This document shows positions 22,670 to 34,446 of a stretch of 64,000 bases of DNA, one piece after another; position 1 is the stretch's first letter; each line of letters opens with the position of its first letter. Position numbers and translations under genes: made by a program. The stretch covers positions 8,985,501 to 9,049,500 of the forward strand of contig NC_134460.1 in NCBI RefSeq assembly GCF_047948215.1, given 5' to 3'. The stretch comes from Lycorma delicatula. Taxonomy: Eukaryota; Arthropoda; Insecta; Hemiptera; Fulgoridae. Below the pieces are notes generated by a model. The model saw only the letters and a list, made by a program, of their open reading frames with translations, was not told where the DNA came from and did not search any database.

Positions 22670-22734
22670 AATTGACTTAAGTGGTCCCATGTTGGCCGTA
22701 AAAGCATAATAATAATAATAATAAATGAAAAGTT

Positions 22735-24715
22735 AAAGAAATTGAAAATCTTAAATTAAAAGAAAAATATATAAAAAAATAATACAGTTTAATAATATAT
22801 GTTATGTTATCTTATCAGCTTATCTGGATCAAGTTATTATGAAATGGAAGTAAATAACTGACATATACTGTCAGTGTCAAAACCTACAAGTCATTAAAAA
22901 GAAACTTTGTTTGATCTCAACTTGATTTATGCCAAAAAATCTTTGTATTCATTTTAAACGAACACACACATACATACATATTAACCGTTAAATAATAAAC
23001 ATAGCAAAGATTAAGCAAGTTAAAATGAATTTAGGAAATGTTCTTTCTATGAAACATTTTTTTTTTTGTTGGTATAACTATATCACAAACTCCTAAGATT
23101 TGGGTTAAATCAAACGTTTTAAATGAATTGTGATGTATCATTTTAAAGGACAAAAAAAAATTGTGACGAAATATTTTGGGATACAACAATGCGAACAAAA
23201 CTGGTGAAAATTTACATTTTTCACAACTAGTTTCAGAAATTGTTCACAGAACCTCCTCAATAACTTCAACAGTGAAATATTTAAAAAAAAAAATATGTAT
23301 GTATATTTAACAAATGTTCCTACATTAAAACGACAGATTTTTCGTACGAAATATTACTTGGGAGTATACTGTAGGCCACTACTGAAACTAAAATCCCACT
23401 TTCTTTTGCTTAAAATGCTTTTTCAATGTCCTTTAAAATTTATTTCACAATTCTTAATATTTTTTAAAATAAATTTTCGGTTTCCCTCTTGAATGCTTGC
23501 GGTGGTATGATTATCTCCCATCAAAAAATATATCGAGGTAGGAAGATTTGCGAAATTTAATTTTTGTATAATTAACATTTGTAAAATTATTTAACGGTTG
23601 CCTAATACCTAGTTTATATTTCCTCACAATATAAAATGTTTGATTTGTTTACGAGTATAATAGTAAACCTTTAATAAAATATAATGTTTTATTAAATTCC
23701 GATTATCACGTATTATAAACTTTTTTAATGTTAATTTGTATTTTCATTTTTTTGGATTAAACATTATTTAGATATTTTACAGTCAACCTCATTTGATTAA
23801 TTTGTCTGGCAATGTAAATAAATTTAGATACAGATAATACAATTTAATGTAATTTGTCACGTTAACTTATTGCTCAACTTTAGAGAAATTTACATGAATA
23901 TTGACGTGGTTTATTTATTTTATTATGACTTCATTTTATTTTAATTCCATTTTTACTTTCACGAAAAAACTCATTAATTTTGTGATTACGCGTTTTACTG
24001 TTGCCTACGTTTCTTGTTATATTACTCTATTTTTAAGACTGTAATTAATTTTATTTAAATAAAAGGAAATATTTATAATTTTTTTCATAATTATATATTT
24101 TATAACAGCAAAAGTAAAAATTAAAGATCAACATGAAGAATTAATACCCTTAAAGTAGTAAAAACTTTATCTTCACAGAAAAATAAAACGCAATTATTTG
24201 ATCAAATATGAGAAAATTCGATCTTTTGAAGAAATAAAAGACAGAATTAATAACCTCTTTTTATACATCTCATTAAAAATTTTTGTTCGGTGTCTATTAC
24301 GACAAGTAATAGAGCTAAATAAATATTCTGTGGTAAATGCGGATGCGGATTGAAAATATAAAAATTTGTCACCTGTACAAAGAAATATAATATTACTAAA
24401 AAACAATTTAAAAAATGTACTCAATACAAATTTTTATTGTACTCAATAAAAAAGTACGAAACATATTTTTTTTTATTTTTAGATTAAATCTCAACCACGT
24501 TCTACGAATGACAGCTTGTACGAATAACGTTTACTTCTTTTTATCCAGCCAACTTCTGAGCAACAGGATTGCAAATATAAACTTGGTATTATAAGAAAGT
24601 TTCTTTCAGTTTCTGTTTGAAATACATCTACTAAGTTTGGTATATTCAATTTTTTTGTTTAATATTTTACAATTAAAAACTGTGTTTTTCTGTTTTGCTT
24701 CCTAAATGTGTTTTG
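22735..24715. other. AT-rich intergenic DNA
   Basis: No coding frame, TE family or structural RNA recognised over about 2 kb. Confidence 0.5.
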
Positions 24716-24724
24716 TTTTTGTCT

Positions 24725-25435
24725 TCAGTCATTTGACTGGTTTGATGCAGCTCTCCAAGATTCCCTATTTAGTGCTAGTCGTTTCATTTCAGTATACCCT
24801 CTACATCCTACATCCCTAACAATTTGTTTTACATATTCCAAACGTGGCCTGCCTACACAATTTTTCCCTTCTACCTGTCCTTCCAAAATTAAAGCGACTA
24901 TTCCAGGGTGCCTTAGTATGTGGCCTATAAGTCTGTCTCTTCTTTTAACTATATTTTTCCAAATGCTTCTTTCTTCATCTATTTGCCGCAATACCTCCTC
25001 ATTTGTCACTTTATCCACCCATCTGATTTTTAACATTCTCCTATAGCACCACATTTCAAAAGCTTCTAACCTTTTCTTCTCAGATACTCCGATCGTCCAA
25101 GTTTCACTTCCATATAAAGCGACACTCCAAACATACACTTTCAAAAATCTTTTCCTGACATTTAAATTAATTTTTGATGTAAACAACTTATATTTCTTAC
25201 TGAAGGCTCGTTTAGCTTGTGCTATTCGGCATTTTATATCGCTCGTGCTTCGTCCATCTTTAGTAATTCTACTTCCCAAATAACAAAATTCTTCTACCTC
25301 CGTAATCTTTTCTCCTCCTATTTTCACATTCAGTGGTCCATCTTTGTTATTTCTACTACATTTCATTACTTTTGTTTTGTTCTTGTTTATTTTCATGCGA
25401 TAGTTCTTGCGTAGGACTTCATCTATGCCGTTCAT
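24725..25435 (-). pseudogene. C-terminal ORF of LINE-A copy A2
   Basis: 236 residues from MNGIDEVLRKNYRMKINKNK to the conserved end AASNQSND. It contains NKTKVMKCSRNNKDG (RT box D onwards), EVEEFCYLGSRITKDG (box E), VWSVALYGSETWTIG and the C-terminal NEEVLRQIDEE and RRDRLIGHILRHPG blocks. It is in frame throughout. The upstream RT catalytic boxes are absent from this frame because of a stop and a deletion. Confidence 0.85.
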
Positions 25436-25534
25436 TGTTTCTTCTAAATCCTTTTAATTCTCGGCTAGAATTACTATATCATCAGCAAATCGTAGCATCT
25501 TTATCTTTTCACCTTGTACTGTTACTCCGAATCT

Positions 25535-25567
25535 AAATTGTTCTTTAACATCATTAAAGAACAATTT
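25535..25567. repeat. 12-bp perfect inverted repeat at the LINE-A A2 deletion junction
   Basis: The arms AAATTGTTCTTT (25535-25546) and AAAGAACAATTT (25556-25567) flank the 9-nt AACATCATT. In intact copies only one arm (part of the VKEQF codons) exists; the other arm appears where upstream sequence was lost. Confidence 0.85.
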
Positions 25568-25732
25568 CATTTAATCGTTTCTCCCATTTCATCCTCCTCA
25601 ACTTCCTCTTCTTCCTCTATAAAACCATTTTCTAATTCATTTCCTCCGTATAACTCTTCAATATATTCCACCCATCTATCGACTTTACCTTTCGTATTAT
25701 ATATAGGTGTACCATCTTTGTTTAACACATTA

Positions 25733-25837
25733 TGTGTATATAAATTTTATTGATGTCATTTATACATTGACACTACAAATTATTCATAAACAACTAAATA
25801 AGTATTTAGTTTGATTTGATTTTCTATATATTTATAG

Positions 25838-25875
<38 letters not shown>

Positions 25876-26809
25876 GTGTTTATAAATAAATTTTCAAAGT
25901 TAAACAGAAAAAATATAATTAGGAAGCTCAAAACCATCTATTCTTCGGTAGGTGACCAACAAACCGCAAACGACCAGGGACCCCCATGAGGGAATACTCA
26001 AACGATTTAAATAAAAAGAATAGGGTTGTGGTATACATAACTTTAATGGTTATAAAAAAAAACAAATCATTTATAGTAAAAAACAAGCTTCGATAATCCT
26101 AACTAAAATTGCAACCATTTAATAATTTTTACAAGTAGTTTTAAAATTGTTCAAGTTTTAAAGTACACATTAAGTAGTGGTCTCACCAAAAAATACTTTG
26201 TTTCTCATTGGTAGCATAATTTTGTTAGATTTTATTATTTTTTAGTGTTTCATTGTTGGGTAATTTTTTATAAATACAAATAGTTCAAGTATAGATAAGT
26301 GTATTCCTCTTACGAAATAAAAAAAAAAACTCATCAATATATATATTCGGAAACGTTTGGTTTTTGAGTTACAGCAAGCGAATGATTTACAAAATTGAAT
26401 ACGTTTTGGCCTTAAGGTTAAATAATACAGATGTGTCAAATAAATAAATTTGTTTCTATAGGGTTTTAGTGTAATAAAATTCGACAAATTATTGAATAAA
26501 ATTAGTGAATTTTTAATGCAATCTTGGATGAAAATTTTGGTCCAGTATATTCTGAGAAAATTATTGTAAAACCCAAAACTTTGGAGTAGAAATCCGTGCT
26601 TTTTTTAGGGATGGTATAAATTTACTTTTTTAAATTACCAATAAAGATATAAAAATTAAAAAAAAAAACTAAATTTGTAGAAAATTTAATTCTGACAAAA
26701 TTGATATAATTAAACCCAATAAAAAAAGAATATTTCTAAAAATTCATTTTTACTTGAAAACCAAACAACAAAACTTTTGTTACGTACACATAATCGAGCA
26801 CAAATGTAT
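25733..26809. other. AT-rich DNA with (TA)n at 25849-25872
   Basis: No gene recognised. One TA microsatellite. Confidence 0.5.
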
Positions 26810-28321
26810 ATGAATTTATTTTTTTTTTTGTCTTCAGTCATTTGACTGGTTTGATGCAGCTCTCCAAGATTCCCTATCTAGTGCTAGTCGTTTCATTTCA
26901 GTATACCCTCTACATCCTACATCCCCAACAATTTGTTTTACATACTCCAAATGTGGCCTGCCTACACAATTTTTTCCTTCTACCTGTCCTTCCAATATTA
27001 AAGTGACTATTCCAGGATGCCTTAGTATGTGGCCTATAAGTCTGTCTCTTCTTTTAACTATATTTTTCCAAATGCTTCTTTCTTCATCTATTTGCCGCAA
27101 TACCTCTTCATTTGTCACTTTATCCACCCATCTGATTTTTAACATTCTCCTATAGCACCGCATTTCAAAAGCTTCTAATCTTTTCTTCTCAGATACTCCG
27201 ATTGTCCAAGTTTCACTTCCATATAAAGCGACACTCCAAACATACACTTTCAAAAATCTTTTCCTGACATTTAAATTAATTTTTGATGTAAACAAATTAT
27301 ATTTCTTACTGAAGGCTCGTTTAGCTTGTGCTATTCGGCATTTTATATCGCTCCTGCTTCGTCCATCTTTAGTAATTTTACTTCCCAAATAACAAAATTC
27401 TTCTACCTCCATAATCTTTTCTCCTCCTATTTTCACATTCAGCGGTCCATCTTTGTTATTTCTACTACATTTCATTACTTTTGTTTTGTTCTTGTTTATT
27501 TTCACGCGATAGTTCTTGCGTAGGACTTCATCTATGCCGTTCATTGTTTCTTCTAAATCCTTTTTACTCTCGGCTAGAATTACTATATCATCAGCAAATC
27601 GTAGCATCTTTATCTTTTCACCTTGTACTGTTACTCCGAATCTAAATTGTTCTTTAACATCATTAACTGCTAGTTCCATGTAAAGATTAAAAAGTAACGG
27701 CGATAGGGAACATCCTTGTCGGACTCCCTTTCTTATTAGGGCTTCTTTCTTATGTTCTTCAATTGTTATTGTTGCTGTTTGGTTCCTGTACATGTTAGCA
27801 ATTGTTCTTCTATCTCTGTATTTGAACCCTAATTTTTTTAAAATACTGAACATTTTATTCCAGTCTACGTTATCAAAAGCCTTTTCTAGGTCTATAAACG
27901 CCAAGTATGTTGGTTTGTTTTTCTTTAATCTTCCTTCTACTATTAATCTGAGGCCTAAAATTGCTTCCCTTGTCCCTATACTTTTCCTGAAACCAAATTG
28001 GTCTTCTCCTAACACTTCTTCCACTCTCCTCTCAATTCTTCTGTATAAAATTCTAGTTAAGATTTTTGATGCATGACTAATTAAACTAATTGTTCTGTAT
28101 TCTTCACATTTATCTGCCCCTGCTTTCTTTGGTATCATAACTATAACACTTTTTTTGAAGTCTGATGGAAATTCCCCATTTTCATAAATATTACACACCA
28201 GTTTGTATAATCTATCAATCGCTTCCTCACCTGCACTGCGCAGTAATTCTACAGGTATTCCGTCTATTCCAGGAGCCTTTCTGCCATTTAAATCTTTTAA
28301 TGCTCTCTTAAATGAATTTAT
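26810..28321 (-). mobile_element. LINE-A copy A3, longest copy, 10-bp TSD
   Basis: Flanked by ATGAATTTAT at 26810-26819 and 28312-28321 (plus strand). A T run at 26820-26831 is the poly(A). The insert starts, on the minus strand, with FKRALKDLNGRKAPG, so it is 5' truncated before the RT. The endonuclease part of the original element is missing. It is the least damaged LINE-A copy in the window. Confidence 0.92.
26834..28312 (-). CDS. reverse transcriptase ORF of LINE-A copy A3, open through 493 codons
   Basis: The frame stays open from the truncation point to the stop, so no true start exists; a GTG at 28198 is not meaningful. Order of motifs: NGRKAPGIDGIPVELL (RT 0/1), FPSDFKKSVIVMIPKK, EYRTISLISHASKILTRIL, FGFRKSIGTREAI, AFIDLEKAFDNVD (box A), GVRQGCSLSPLLFNLYME (box B), RFADDIVILAES (box C), NKNKTKVM (box D), CYLGSKITKDGRS (box E). 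A roughly 200-residue C-terminal region ends AASNQSND. Both box A Asp residues and the box C FADD are intact, so the RT domain could be active as a protein. Without the endonuclease the copy cannot retrotranspose by itself. Clade not resolved by eye (no RNase H). Confidence 0.92.
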   Translation of the reverse strand, partial: FKRALKDLNGRKAPGIDGIPVELLRSAGEEAIDRLYKLVCNIYENGEFPSDFKKSVIVMIPKKAGADKCEEYRTISLISHASKILTRILYRRIERRVEEVLGEDQFGFRKSIGTREAILGLRLIVEGRLKKNKPTYLAFIDLEKAFDNVDWNKMFSILKKLGFKYRDRRTIANMYRNQTATITIEEHKKEALIRKGVRQGCSLSPLLFNLYMELAVNDVKEQFRFGVTVQGEKIKMLRFADDIVILAESKKDLEETMNGIDEVLRKNYRVKINKNKTKVMKCSRNNKDGPLNVKIGGEKIMEVEEFCYLGSKITKDGRSRSDIKCRIAQAKRAFSKKYNLFTSKINLNVRKRFLKVYVWSVALYGSETWTIGVSEKKRLEAFEMRCYRRMLKIRWVDKVTNEEVLRQIDEERSIWKNIVKRRDRLIGHILRHPGIVTLILEGQVEGKNCVGRPHLEYVKQIVGDVGCRGYTEMKRLALDRESWRAASNQSND

Positions 28322-28469
28322 ATAATTTACTAAACATTATTTCTTGTATATTTGTACTAAAAATATGAAATTATTGAAGAATGAATACACAAGCAGACCT
28401 AATTCAATAGTTAGCGCTTTTGGTAGCTACTTGTTATTAACACTGAAAACAAAATAAAAGTGCGTCATT

Positions 28470-29340
28470 GAAAACAAAAAAATTATTAATTCCTATAAAA
28501 ATAATGAAATATAGTTCATTTTGTCGCGCACTACACGCGTTACTTGAACAGTCTCTAAGGAAAGGTTTGCGTAAATTATCGTCACAGACAGGAATATCGT
28601 ACAGGAGTGCACAAAAGGCCACAAACAAATTAAGTCTACATGCATACAGTATACGTAATACGTATTAGGCAAACATGCACTGCGTACATGAATTGAAAGC
28701 CCTCACCCCCCTCAGAACATGTTGAAAGAATAAAGTACTGCCAGTGACTTACCAACTAGCTGGAAAGTAATGGGTTGGTCATACTGGATAATGTGTTTTT
28801 TTTTCTGATGAGGCAGGCGTATTACCATCTTAGTGGTTAAATAAATAGTCAGAAAAACAGATATTGGTCAACTCAAAATCCACACATCTTACATTAATCG
28901 TCGCTGCACTCACAGAAGGTAGGGATTTGGTATGCAATTTCTTGACTATGAATAGTGGGCCTGATTGTTTTTTAAACAAAACCGTTGACATTCCGGCATA
29001 CCAGGATATAATTATGCAGTTAGTCGCTCTTCTCCAGCCTGATGCACGCAACAAGACGGGGCAACGTGCCATACATAAAAAAACACCATGGAATTTTTGG
29101 GGATATCATATGATCTCAAAAGGTCTGTGGCCACCTCGTTCCCCTGAATGTCATCACCGGACTTCTTTCTCTGAGATTTTTGAAAGGACATGTATATCAA
29201 GCAAACCAACATTCTATATAAAATCTAGAGCGAGCATTACAGCAGAAATGAATTCCATTAGCCCTGATGTTCTTCGAAGGGTTCGGACCTGCCTTCAGGA
29301 AAATGGTGGACATTACCAACGCTTGTTGTAAGATATTACC
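28470..29340 (+). pseudogene. mariner/IS630-like transposase pseudogene
   Basis: Pieces of a DDE transposase appear in order. The HTH part is SLRKGLRKLSSQTGISYRSA, then QKATNKLSLHAY (28550-28640). Then comes FFSDEA (first catalytic Asp region), YWSTQNPHILH, and FLNKTVDIPAYQDIIMQ. LLQPDARNKTGQ marks the second Asp region, normally QQDGATAHT. ISKGLWPPRSPEC follows, where related proteins have SPDL, so the third acidic position is altered. The C-terminus is DVLRRVRTCLQENGGHYQ. Stops and frameshifts are frequent before 28960. No TIRs could be placed. It is related to the element at 57237-58206 but not a close copy. Confidence 0.8.
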
Positions 29341-29547
29341 AGTTGTGCTCAATTATATTCCATGAATCAAGTAAAATGTGATTATCTCTGTATTACAGTC
29401 CGTAGTGGAATTATAGTATGTAGTATCATGATGTAAGTGATATATTGTTTGCAATGTACGACGAATATCAATCAAAACGTTAAGTAATGGATTAAAAAGA
29501 AAATACTAGCTACTATTAATGAAAAAAAAAATGAAGCTACTAATTCG

Positions 29548-30896
29548 CAGGCTTAGCCGGTGTTGGAGAGTAAGGGGAGTATTCCGGATTACCAGTTTGG
29601 GTTCAGATGTGATTATTACACCATCGAACAATCCCATAAAGTCGTCAGGGTCATCAGTGGGTGTCTAGTGAAAAGGAAATTCTGCTCTGCAGCGTTCATA
29701 GATATGCAACAGGCTTGCTGTATAAATTGAAATTACAACTTCCTCAACCCTACTTCCTAGTCTTACAGAATTATCTTGAGGGGCGTTTCGCTCGGTTGAA
29801 ATGTAATGAAGAGTTGTCGAGATTCTTTGAGATTAGGTCTGGTGTCCCTCAGGACTCTGCACTGGGCACAGTATTGTATTCCATATTTGCTGCGGACCTT
29901 CCAGCCCTGAAGGATTAGATCATCGCCACATTTGCCGATGACACTGCTATACTGGCCGTTAACGAAGACCCTGGCCAAGCCTCGCGGGAGATACAAATGG
30001 CATTAGACCGTGTCTACGCGTGGCAGAAAAAAATGAAGAATTAAAGTTAATCAAAATAAATCGAAGCGTCTGACATTCGCCAAGCGAAAGGGTGACTGCC
30101 CCGGTGTGTACTTAGATGGTGTCTTGATCCCACATACAGAGAATGTGCGGTACCTAGGAGTTCACCTAGAAGTGCCACGTGAGGGTGAAGAGAAAACAAC
30201 TAAATGCAAGGTATAAGGAACTACACTGGCTGCTACGGAGAAACTCAGGCCTCACGTTATCCTACAAGATATTAGTTTACAAGGCAATTCTGCGGCCAGT
30301 CTGGATGTACGGTGTGGAGTTGTGGGGAAACAGCTAATACTAGTAACATAGAAATTATACAACGCTTCGAAAACAAATTAACGAGGGCAATTGCTGAAGC
30401 ACCCGGAATGATCAAAATCATGGTTATCTACAGCTTCCGTCGGTTCGTGAGGTTGCACGGCGGCGCAATGTTAAATACCAGCAAAGACTTGAAAATCACG
30501 TCAACTACTTTCCAATTAATCTACTCGATGACAGCAGGGACGTTCGACGGTTGAAAAGTCTCAATGTACTCGACTTAGGGACTACTGCGTGACAGTTTGA
30601 AATTTGATAATGCCAGATCTAGTAATATTGTTTTTATTTTCTTTGTTTTTTAATTTCATTCTTTATTATTAATGTTTGGTTTCTGTGGCCTATGAGGTGT
30701 TTAGACAAATATTTTTAAGATATAAGTTAGGATTTGAAATTTCATATTGGACTTACTTGTAATTATTTTTGTGAATTACTTATTTTGGGAGTTCCTTAGG
30801 AACCCCCTTATCACGTGCTTTTTGTCAAAAACTTACTTTTGGTTCCACTTGGGGAGCCAGTTGTAATTATACTAGTTGTTGAACAAAAAAAAAGTC
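29548..30896 (+). mobile_element. degenerate Jockey-like LINE, RT to poly(A)
   Basis: RT blocks are IPDYQFGFRCDY, RVISGCLVKRKFCSAAFIDM, QNYLEGRFARLKCNEELSRF, RSGVPQDSALGTVLYSIFAA (box B; G to D in PQGS), TFADDTAILAVNEDPGQAS (box C), RYLGVHLEVPREGE (box E), and SNIEIIQRFENKLTRAIAEA. The final residues are DVRRLKSLNVLDLGTTA. Several stops and frameshifts are present, including TAG just before the FADD box (about 29917). The 3' UTR (30600-30886) carries TATTTTGGGAGTTCC and CTTATCACGTGCTTTT, ending in A9 at 30887-30895. The same UTR is found at 715-950. No TSD identified; 5' truncated. Confidence 0.85.
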
Positions 30897-33149
30897 CATA
30901 ACATGCTATGATTCTAAATTTTTTGTTATATTAATAATAATATTAAATTTATAATTATTATATCTTAATTTTTTTTTTAGTTATACACGAAGGAGGAACG
31001 ATAAGAATTAATGCTTTACAATTGCAAAACAGACAATGGTAAATTTGTCCGTTTGATTAATACTCGTGTACGTTAACTGAAAAGTTATGAGAACATTACT
31101 CTTTTCCTTCGACAGTTTTATGTTTGAGTATACGTATAAAAAAAGAATCATGCCTTTTACGACTGGTAGATTTTATCAAACTTTTATAGCAATTTTATGA
31201 TGACGTAAATTCTAATATATAGAGCATCCCAGTACTTTCATGTAATTTGTAAATATGTATTTTATTTTTTGAAAAAATAAAACTGTCAACTGTTATTCTT
31301 TTTATCAACACATATTAATACTTTTATCTTTATTAGAAAATGTATAAGTGTGTTAATTTAGTTTAATAATATATATCATTTAAATAATTACTTATATAAT
31401 GCCGTCTAAAGGATTTTAAAGACTTGAATTTCACTCCAATTATATATATTTTTCCTCGTGATATTTTCCAAGCATTTCACTTATTAACGGTCTTGGAAAA
31501 AACAAACTGAGGGTGATATTATTTTACACATTATATAATTATTTTTTTAAATCGATAAAGATTAAATTTCAATTTATAACTAAACTTTTCCTTCGATAAA
31601 AGTGTTGAAAAGTTTTCCTTTTTTACCACTAAAGAAAAAGCTTATTTTACTATTATATTAAACTCATACTCAAATGAAAAGAAAAGAAAGCGATTTAAAC
31701 ATATTTATATCTCTCAAGCAATGAGTAAATTTTTTCTTCTCTTTCCATCCACTTTGAGTATTATTCGACCGGTTTTTTTCTTGCCAATCCACTAATTAGC
31801 TAGAGCTCCACTAAAAGCTCTTGCTTATAATCAAGCAATAGCTATTTCTGTTACGAGTAATATTTATTTTTATAACGAATTTATATTTTACCGATAGATA
31901 AATAGTAATCGAGCTTTTATAACCTGCGAATAATATTATCATATATGTTAAATATTTTGGTGAAGGCGAACTAAACGTCTGACGATGATAACAAAAATGT
32001 ATTTTCAATTAATAGTTAATATAGTTATTACAATTTGTTTTTCTAAATAATATAGAATACATGTAATAATACAAATCATGTTTCTATTAAATTAAAAAGT
32101 CGTTTTAAAATATAAAATTATATTAAATAATACATTTGTCACATATCACAAACTGATCTAAGTAATATAAACTTTTCTTAATGAAACATTTTGAAAATTC
32201 TATTATAGCAAAGTATTGTAATGCGGATTTATTGAAAGGGGAGATTTTTTTAAAAGAAAACAACCCCTAGAAAATGAGTCGAATCAGTTTTACATAAATT
32301 ATAATCTTTTAAATAACTTAATTTTCTTTCAAATACCATAATCATGAATTTCTCAGTTTAGAAAAAAACAAACAATAATGTTATTTTTCAAATACTATTA
32401 AAATTATAAAAACAAGATATGAATAAAAAGATCATAGAATATTAAAATGAAAGTGTTTTTCAGGAAGAATCGATATTTTTTTAAACTTTCTCATAACTCA
32501 AACAGTTTTCATTGTTCTTGATTCTCCAAAAAATCTGCTAACATCAATACTGGCTGTAGAATTACCAGTTCTATATCACATACCACGTAAGGAAATGTGG
32601 TCTATGCCATTAAACTGAAATAAATTATTTAAAAAAAGATAATCTGCTAAACAAATTCTGGGCTTTTTGTCCTTCTACGTTTATAGAAGGAGAAAAATCC
32701 CAGAACAAAGTACCTATATATAATAAGTTAAATACAATTTTTATGCAACATAATGATGGTGTAAAAGATAAAAATGTTTGTGCTGCATTTTAAAGTTTTG
32801 AAGATAAAAGGTTGGTTAAACTTTTTATTATTTGTATTTTCATAATTATTAATCTTTAATTAAAAGAACTGGTATATTCCTGATGAGAAATTAAGAAAAA
32901 AAGACTTTATAATAATGAAAACAATCATTATTTGGTCAAGAATAGACTGAAATTTGTAAATAAAAAATTAATAATTCCCTCCAATACGAACGATGTGTAG
33001 TAGAAAAAAAATTATTACAAAAACAAAAAAAGGATTAGCCGGCGCCTTTTTTTTCTAATCAAATGTAGCAGTTTTATATCTTTATTTTTGTAAACAATTC
33101 ACAACATAAAATTTAAACTTTTACGTTGGAGTATAAAATAAACATTTTT
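30897..33149. other. AT-rich intergenic DNA
   Basis: About 2.2 kb with no recognisable gene, repeat family or strong structure. Confidence 0.5.
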
Positions 33150-33187
33150 GGAAACATGAAAAATGCTACGCCTGACTGGGATTTGGA
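33150..33187 (-). repeat. SINE family 2 tail fragment
   Basis: On the minus strand: CAAATCCCAGTCAGGCGTAG then CATTTTTCATG, the family 2 signature from the B box onward. No A box is present. Confidence 0.45.
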
Positions 33188-33430
33188 TATATATACGTAT
33201 AAAAATCAATGTTTGTCTGTCTGTTCCAACTTAACTCAAGATCTACCGGACAGATTTGTCTAAAATTTTGAATACCTACACTTTGAAGCCCTGCGCTGAA
33301 CATAGGCTAATTTTTTTGGACCTCCGACGTAACGGTTGCGAGTTATCAGCGTTAAATTTACTATTTTCCATTTTGACAACATTGGATTCATTTGTTCGCA
33401 TGCTTTAAAATAAAATTTCATGTGATCTTA
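33188..33430 (+). repeat. unclassified dispersed-repeat start (TATA-rich, GTTTGTCTGTCTG)
   Basis: The motif ATATATACGTATAAAAATCAATGTTTGTCTGTCTG followed by a block on bases such as GATCTACCGGACAG resembles, in layout, the start of widespread insect repeats, possibly Helitron-like. The class is a guess. Confidence 0.3.
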
Positions 33431-33672
33431 GTTTGTTTTTTCAATTCGATGCGGATCAAGTTCCAATTTTGACGACACTTAACGATTGTAATAATAGCAA
33501 AGTACTTTTTTGCTATGGACGTTTTTTGCTAAGTAATTTTTTGGATGAACGTAGAAAATATAAGAATGACAGTGATGAAGAAAGTAAAAGGAACTATAGG
33601 CAATTAAGAAATGCTATAAACAGGAAGTGAAAACTGGCGAAAGAAGAGTGGATTAAAGAAAAGTGTTGAGAA

Positions 33673-34038
33673 GTGGAAAGAGAAATGAACATTGGTAAAA
33701 TAGACGGAGCGTACAGGAAAGTTAAGGAAAATTTTGGGGTACATAAATTAAAATCTAATAATGTGTTAAACAAAGATGGTACACCGATATATAATACGAA
33801 AGGTAAAGTCGATAGATGGGTGGAATATATTGAAGAGTTATACGGAGGAAATGAATTAGAAAATGGTGTTATAGAGGAAGAAGAGAAAGTTGAGGAGGAT
33901 GAAATGGGAGAAACAATACTGAGATCTGAATTTAAGAGAGCATTAAAAGATTTAAATGGCAGAAAGGCTCCTGGAATTTCCGTCAGACTTCAAAAAAAGT
34001 GTTATAGTAATGATACCGAAGAAAGCAGGGGCAGATAA
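33673..34038 (+). pseudogene. LINE-A linker ORF fragment (A4)
   Basis: Open 121 residues: a basic/amphipathic start EREMNIGKIDGAYRKVK, an acidic run EEEEKVEEDEMGE, then FKRALKDLNGRKAPGI, after which the frame shifts. In LINEs this region links the endonuclease to the RT. The upstream frame is interrupted by stops at 33628 and 33667. Confidence 0.75.
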
Positions 34039-34291
34039 ATGTGAAGAATACAGAACAATTAGTTTAACTAGTCATGCATCAAAAATCTTAACTAGAATTC
34101 TATACAGAAGAATTGAGAGGAGAGTGGAGGAAGTGTTAGGAGAAGACCAATCTGGTTTCAGGAAAAGTATAGGGACAAGGGAATCAATTTTAGGCCTCAG
34201 ATTAATAGTAGAAGGAAGATTAAAGAAAAAAAAACCGACATACTTTTTAAAAAAGCATTTTAAAAAAGATAGGGTTCAAATACAGAGATAG
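33956..34291 (+). pseudogene. LINE-A RT N-terminal fragment (A4)
   Basis: FPSDFKKSVIVMIPKKAG, EEYRTISLTSHASKIL, LGEDQSGFRKSIGTRE, then the box A region is lost in a deletion and the frame ends. It matches A3 closely up to GRLKKKKPTY. Confidence 0.8.
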
Positions 34292-34446
34292 AACAAAAAA
34301 TGCTAACATGTACAGGAACCAAACAGCAACAGTAACCATTGAAGAGCATAAGAAAGAAGCTGTAATAAGAAAGGGAGTCCGACAAGGATGTTCCCTATCC
34401 CCGTTACTTTTTAATCTTTACATGGAACTAACAGTTAATGATGTTG

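Larger units (their letters stand above)
21107..22734 (+). mobile_element. LINE-B copy B2 with 13-bp TSD and (AAT)n tail
   Basis: TAAATGAAAAGTT flanks the element at 21107-21119 and 22722-22734. The insert runs 21120-22721 and ends GTTGGCCGTAAAAGCATAAT followed by (AAT)n, a short-repeat tail rather than poly(A). It is 5' truncated: no endonuclease is present. It carries about 45 bp more on the 5' side than B1. Lesions: a one-base deletion at about 21645 in RT box B, and a 6-bp net replacement in box A near 21464-21475. Confidence 0.9.
24716..25732 (-). mobile_element. LINE-A copy A2, internally deleted, with fold-back at the deletion
   Basis: The 3' end is at 24716 (short poly(A)) with the LINE-A terminal palindrome. 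The open part 24725-25435 covers the post-RT region: CYLGSRITKDGRS, MLKIRWVDK, LIGHILRHPG, ending SNQSND. Upstream the RT core is mostly deleted. The linker blocks NKDGTPIYNTKGKVDRWVEY and EELYGGNELENG (25590-25730) are joined directly to NDVKEQFRFG, with RFADD just downstream. A nonsense TAA replaces a codon in the AESKKDLEE block (about 25454). At the junction lies a 12-bp inverted repeat (25535-25567). No convincing TSD. Confidence 0.85.
33541..34446 (+). mobile_element. LINE-A copy A4, both ends missing, two internal deletions
   Basis: It starts at ERRKYKND, further upstream than any other copy, and covers the linker before the RT: EREMNIGKIDGAYRKVKENF and DRWVEYIEELYGG. The RT follows with two deletions. 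One removes the IDGIPVEL to IYENGE segment (about 33977). The other removes box A (AFIDLEKAFDN) near 34243. GVRQGCSLSPLLFNLYMEL remains in a third frame. LINE-A homology then stops at NDV (34446), with no palindrome or poly(A). It is useful because it shows family sequence upstream of A3. Confidence 0.85.

Noticed and set aside
28470..28672. Stand-alone small helix-turn-helix protein
   Set aside because: It is the N-terminal part of the decayed mariner-like transposase that continues to 29340.
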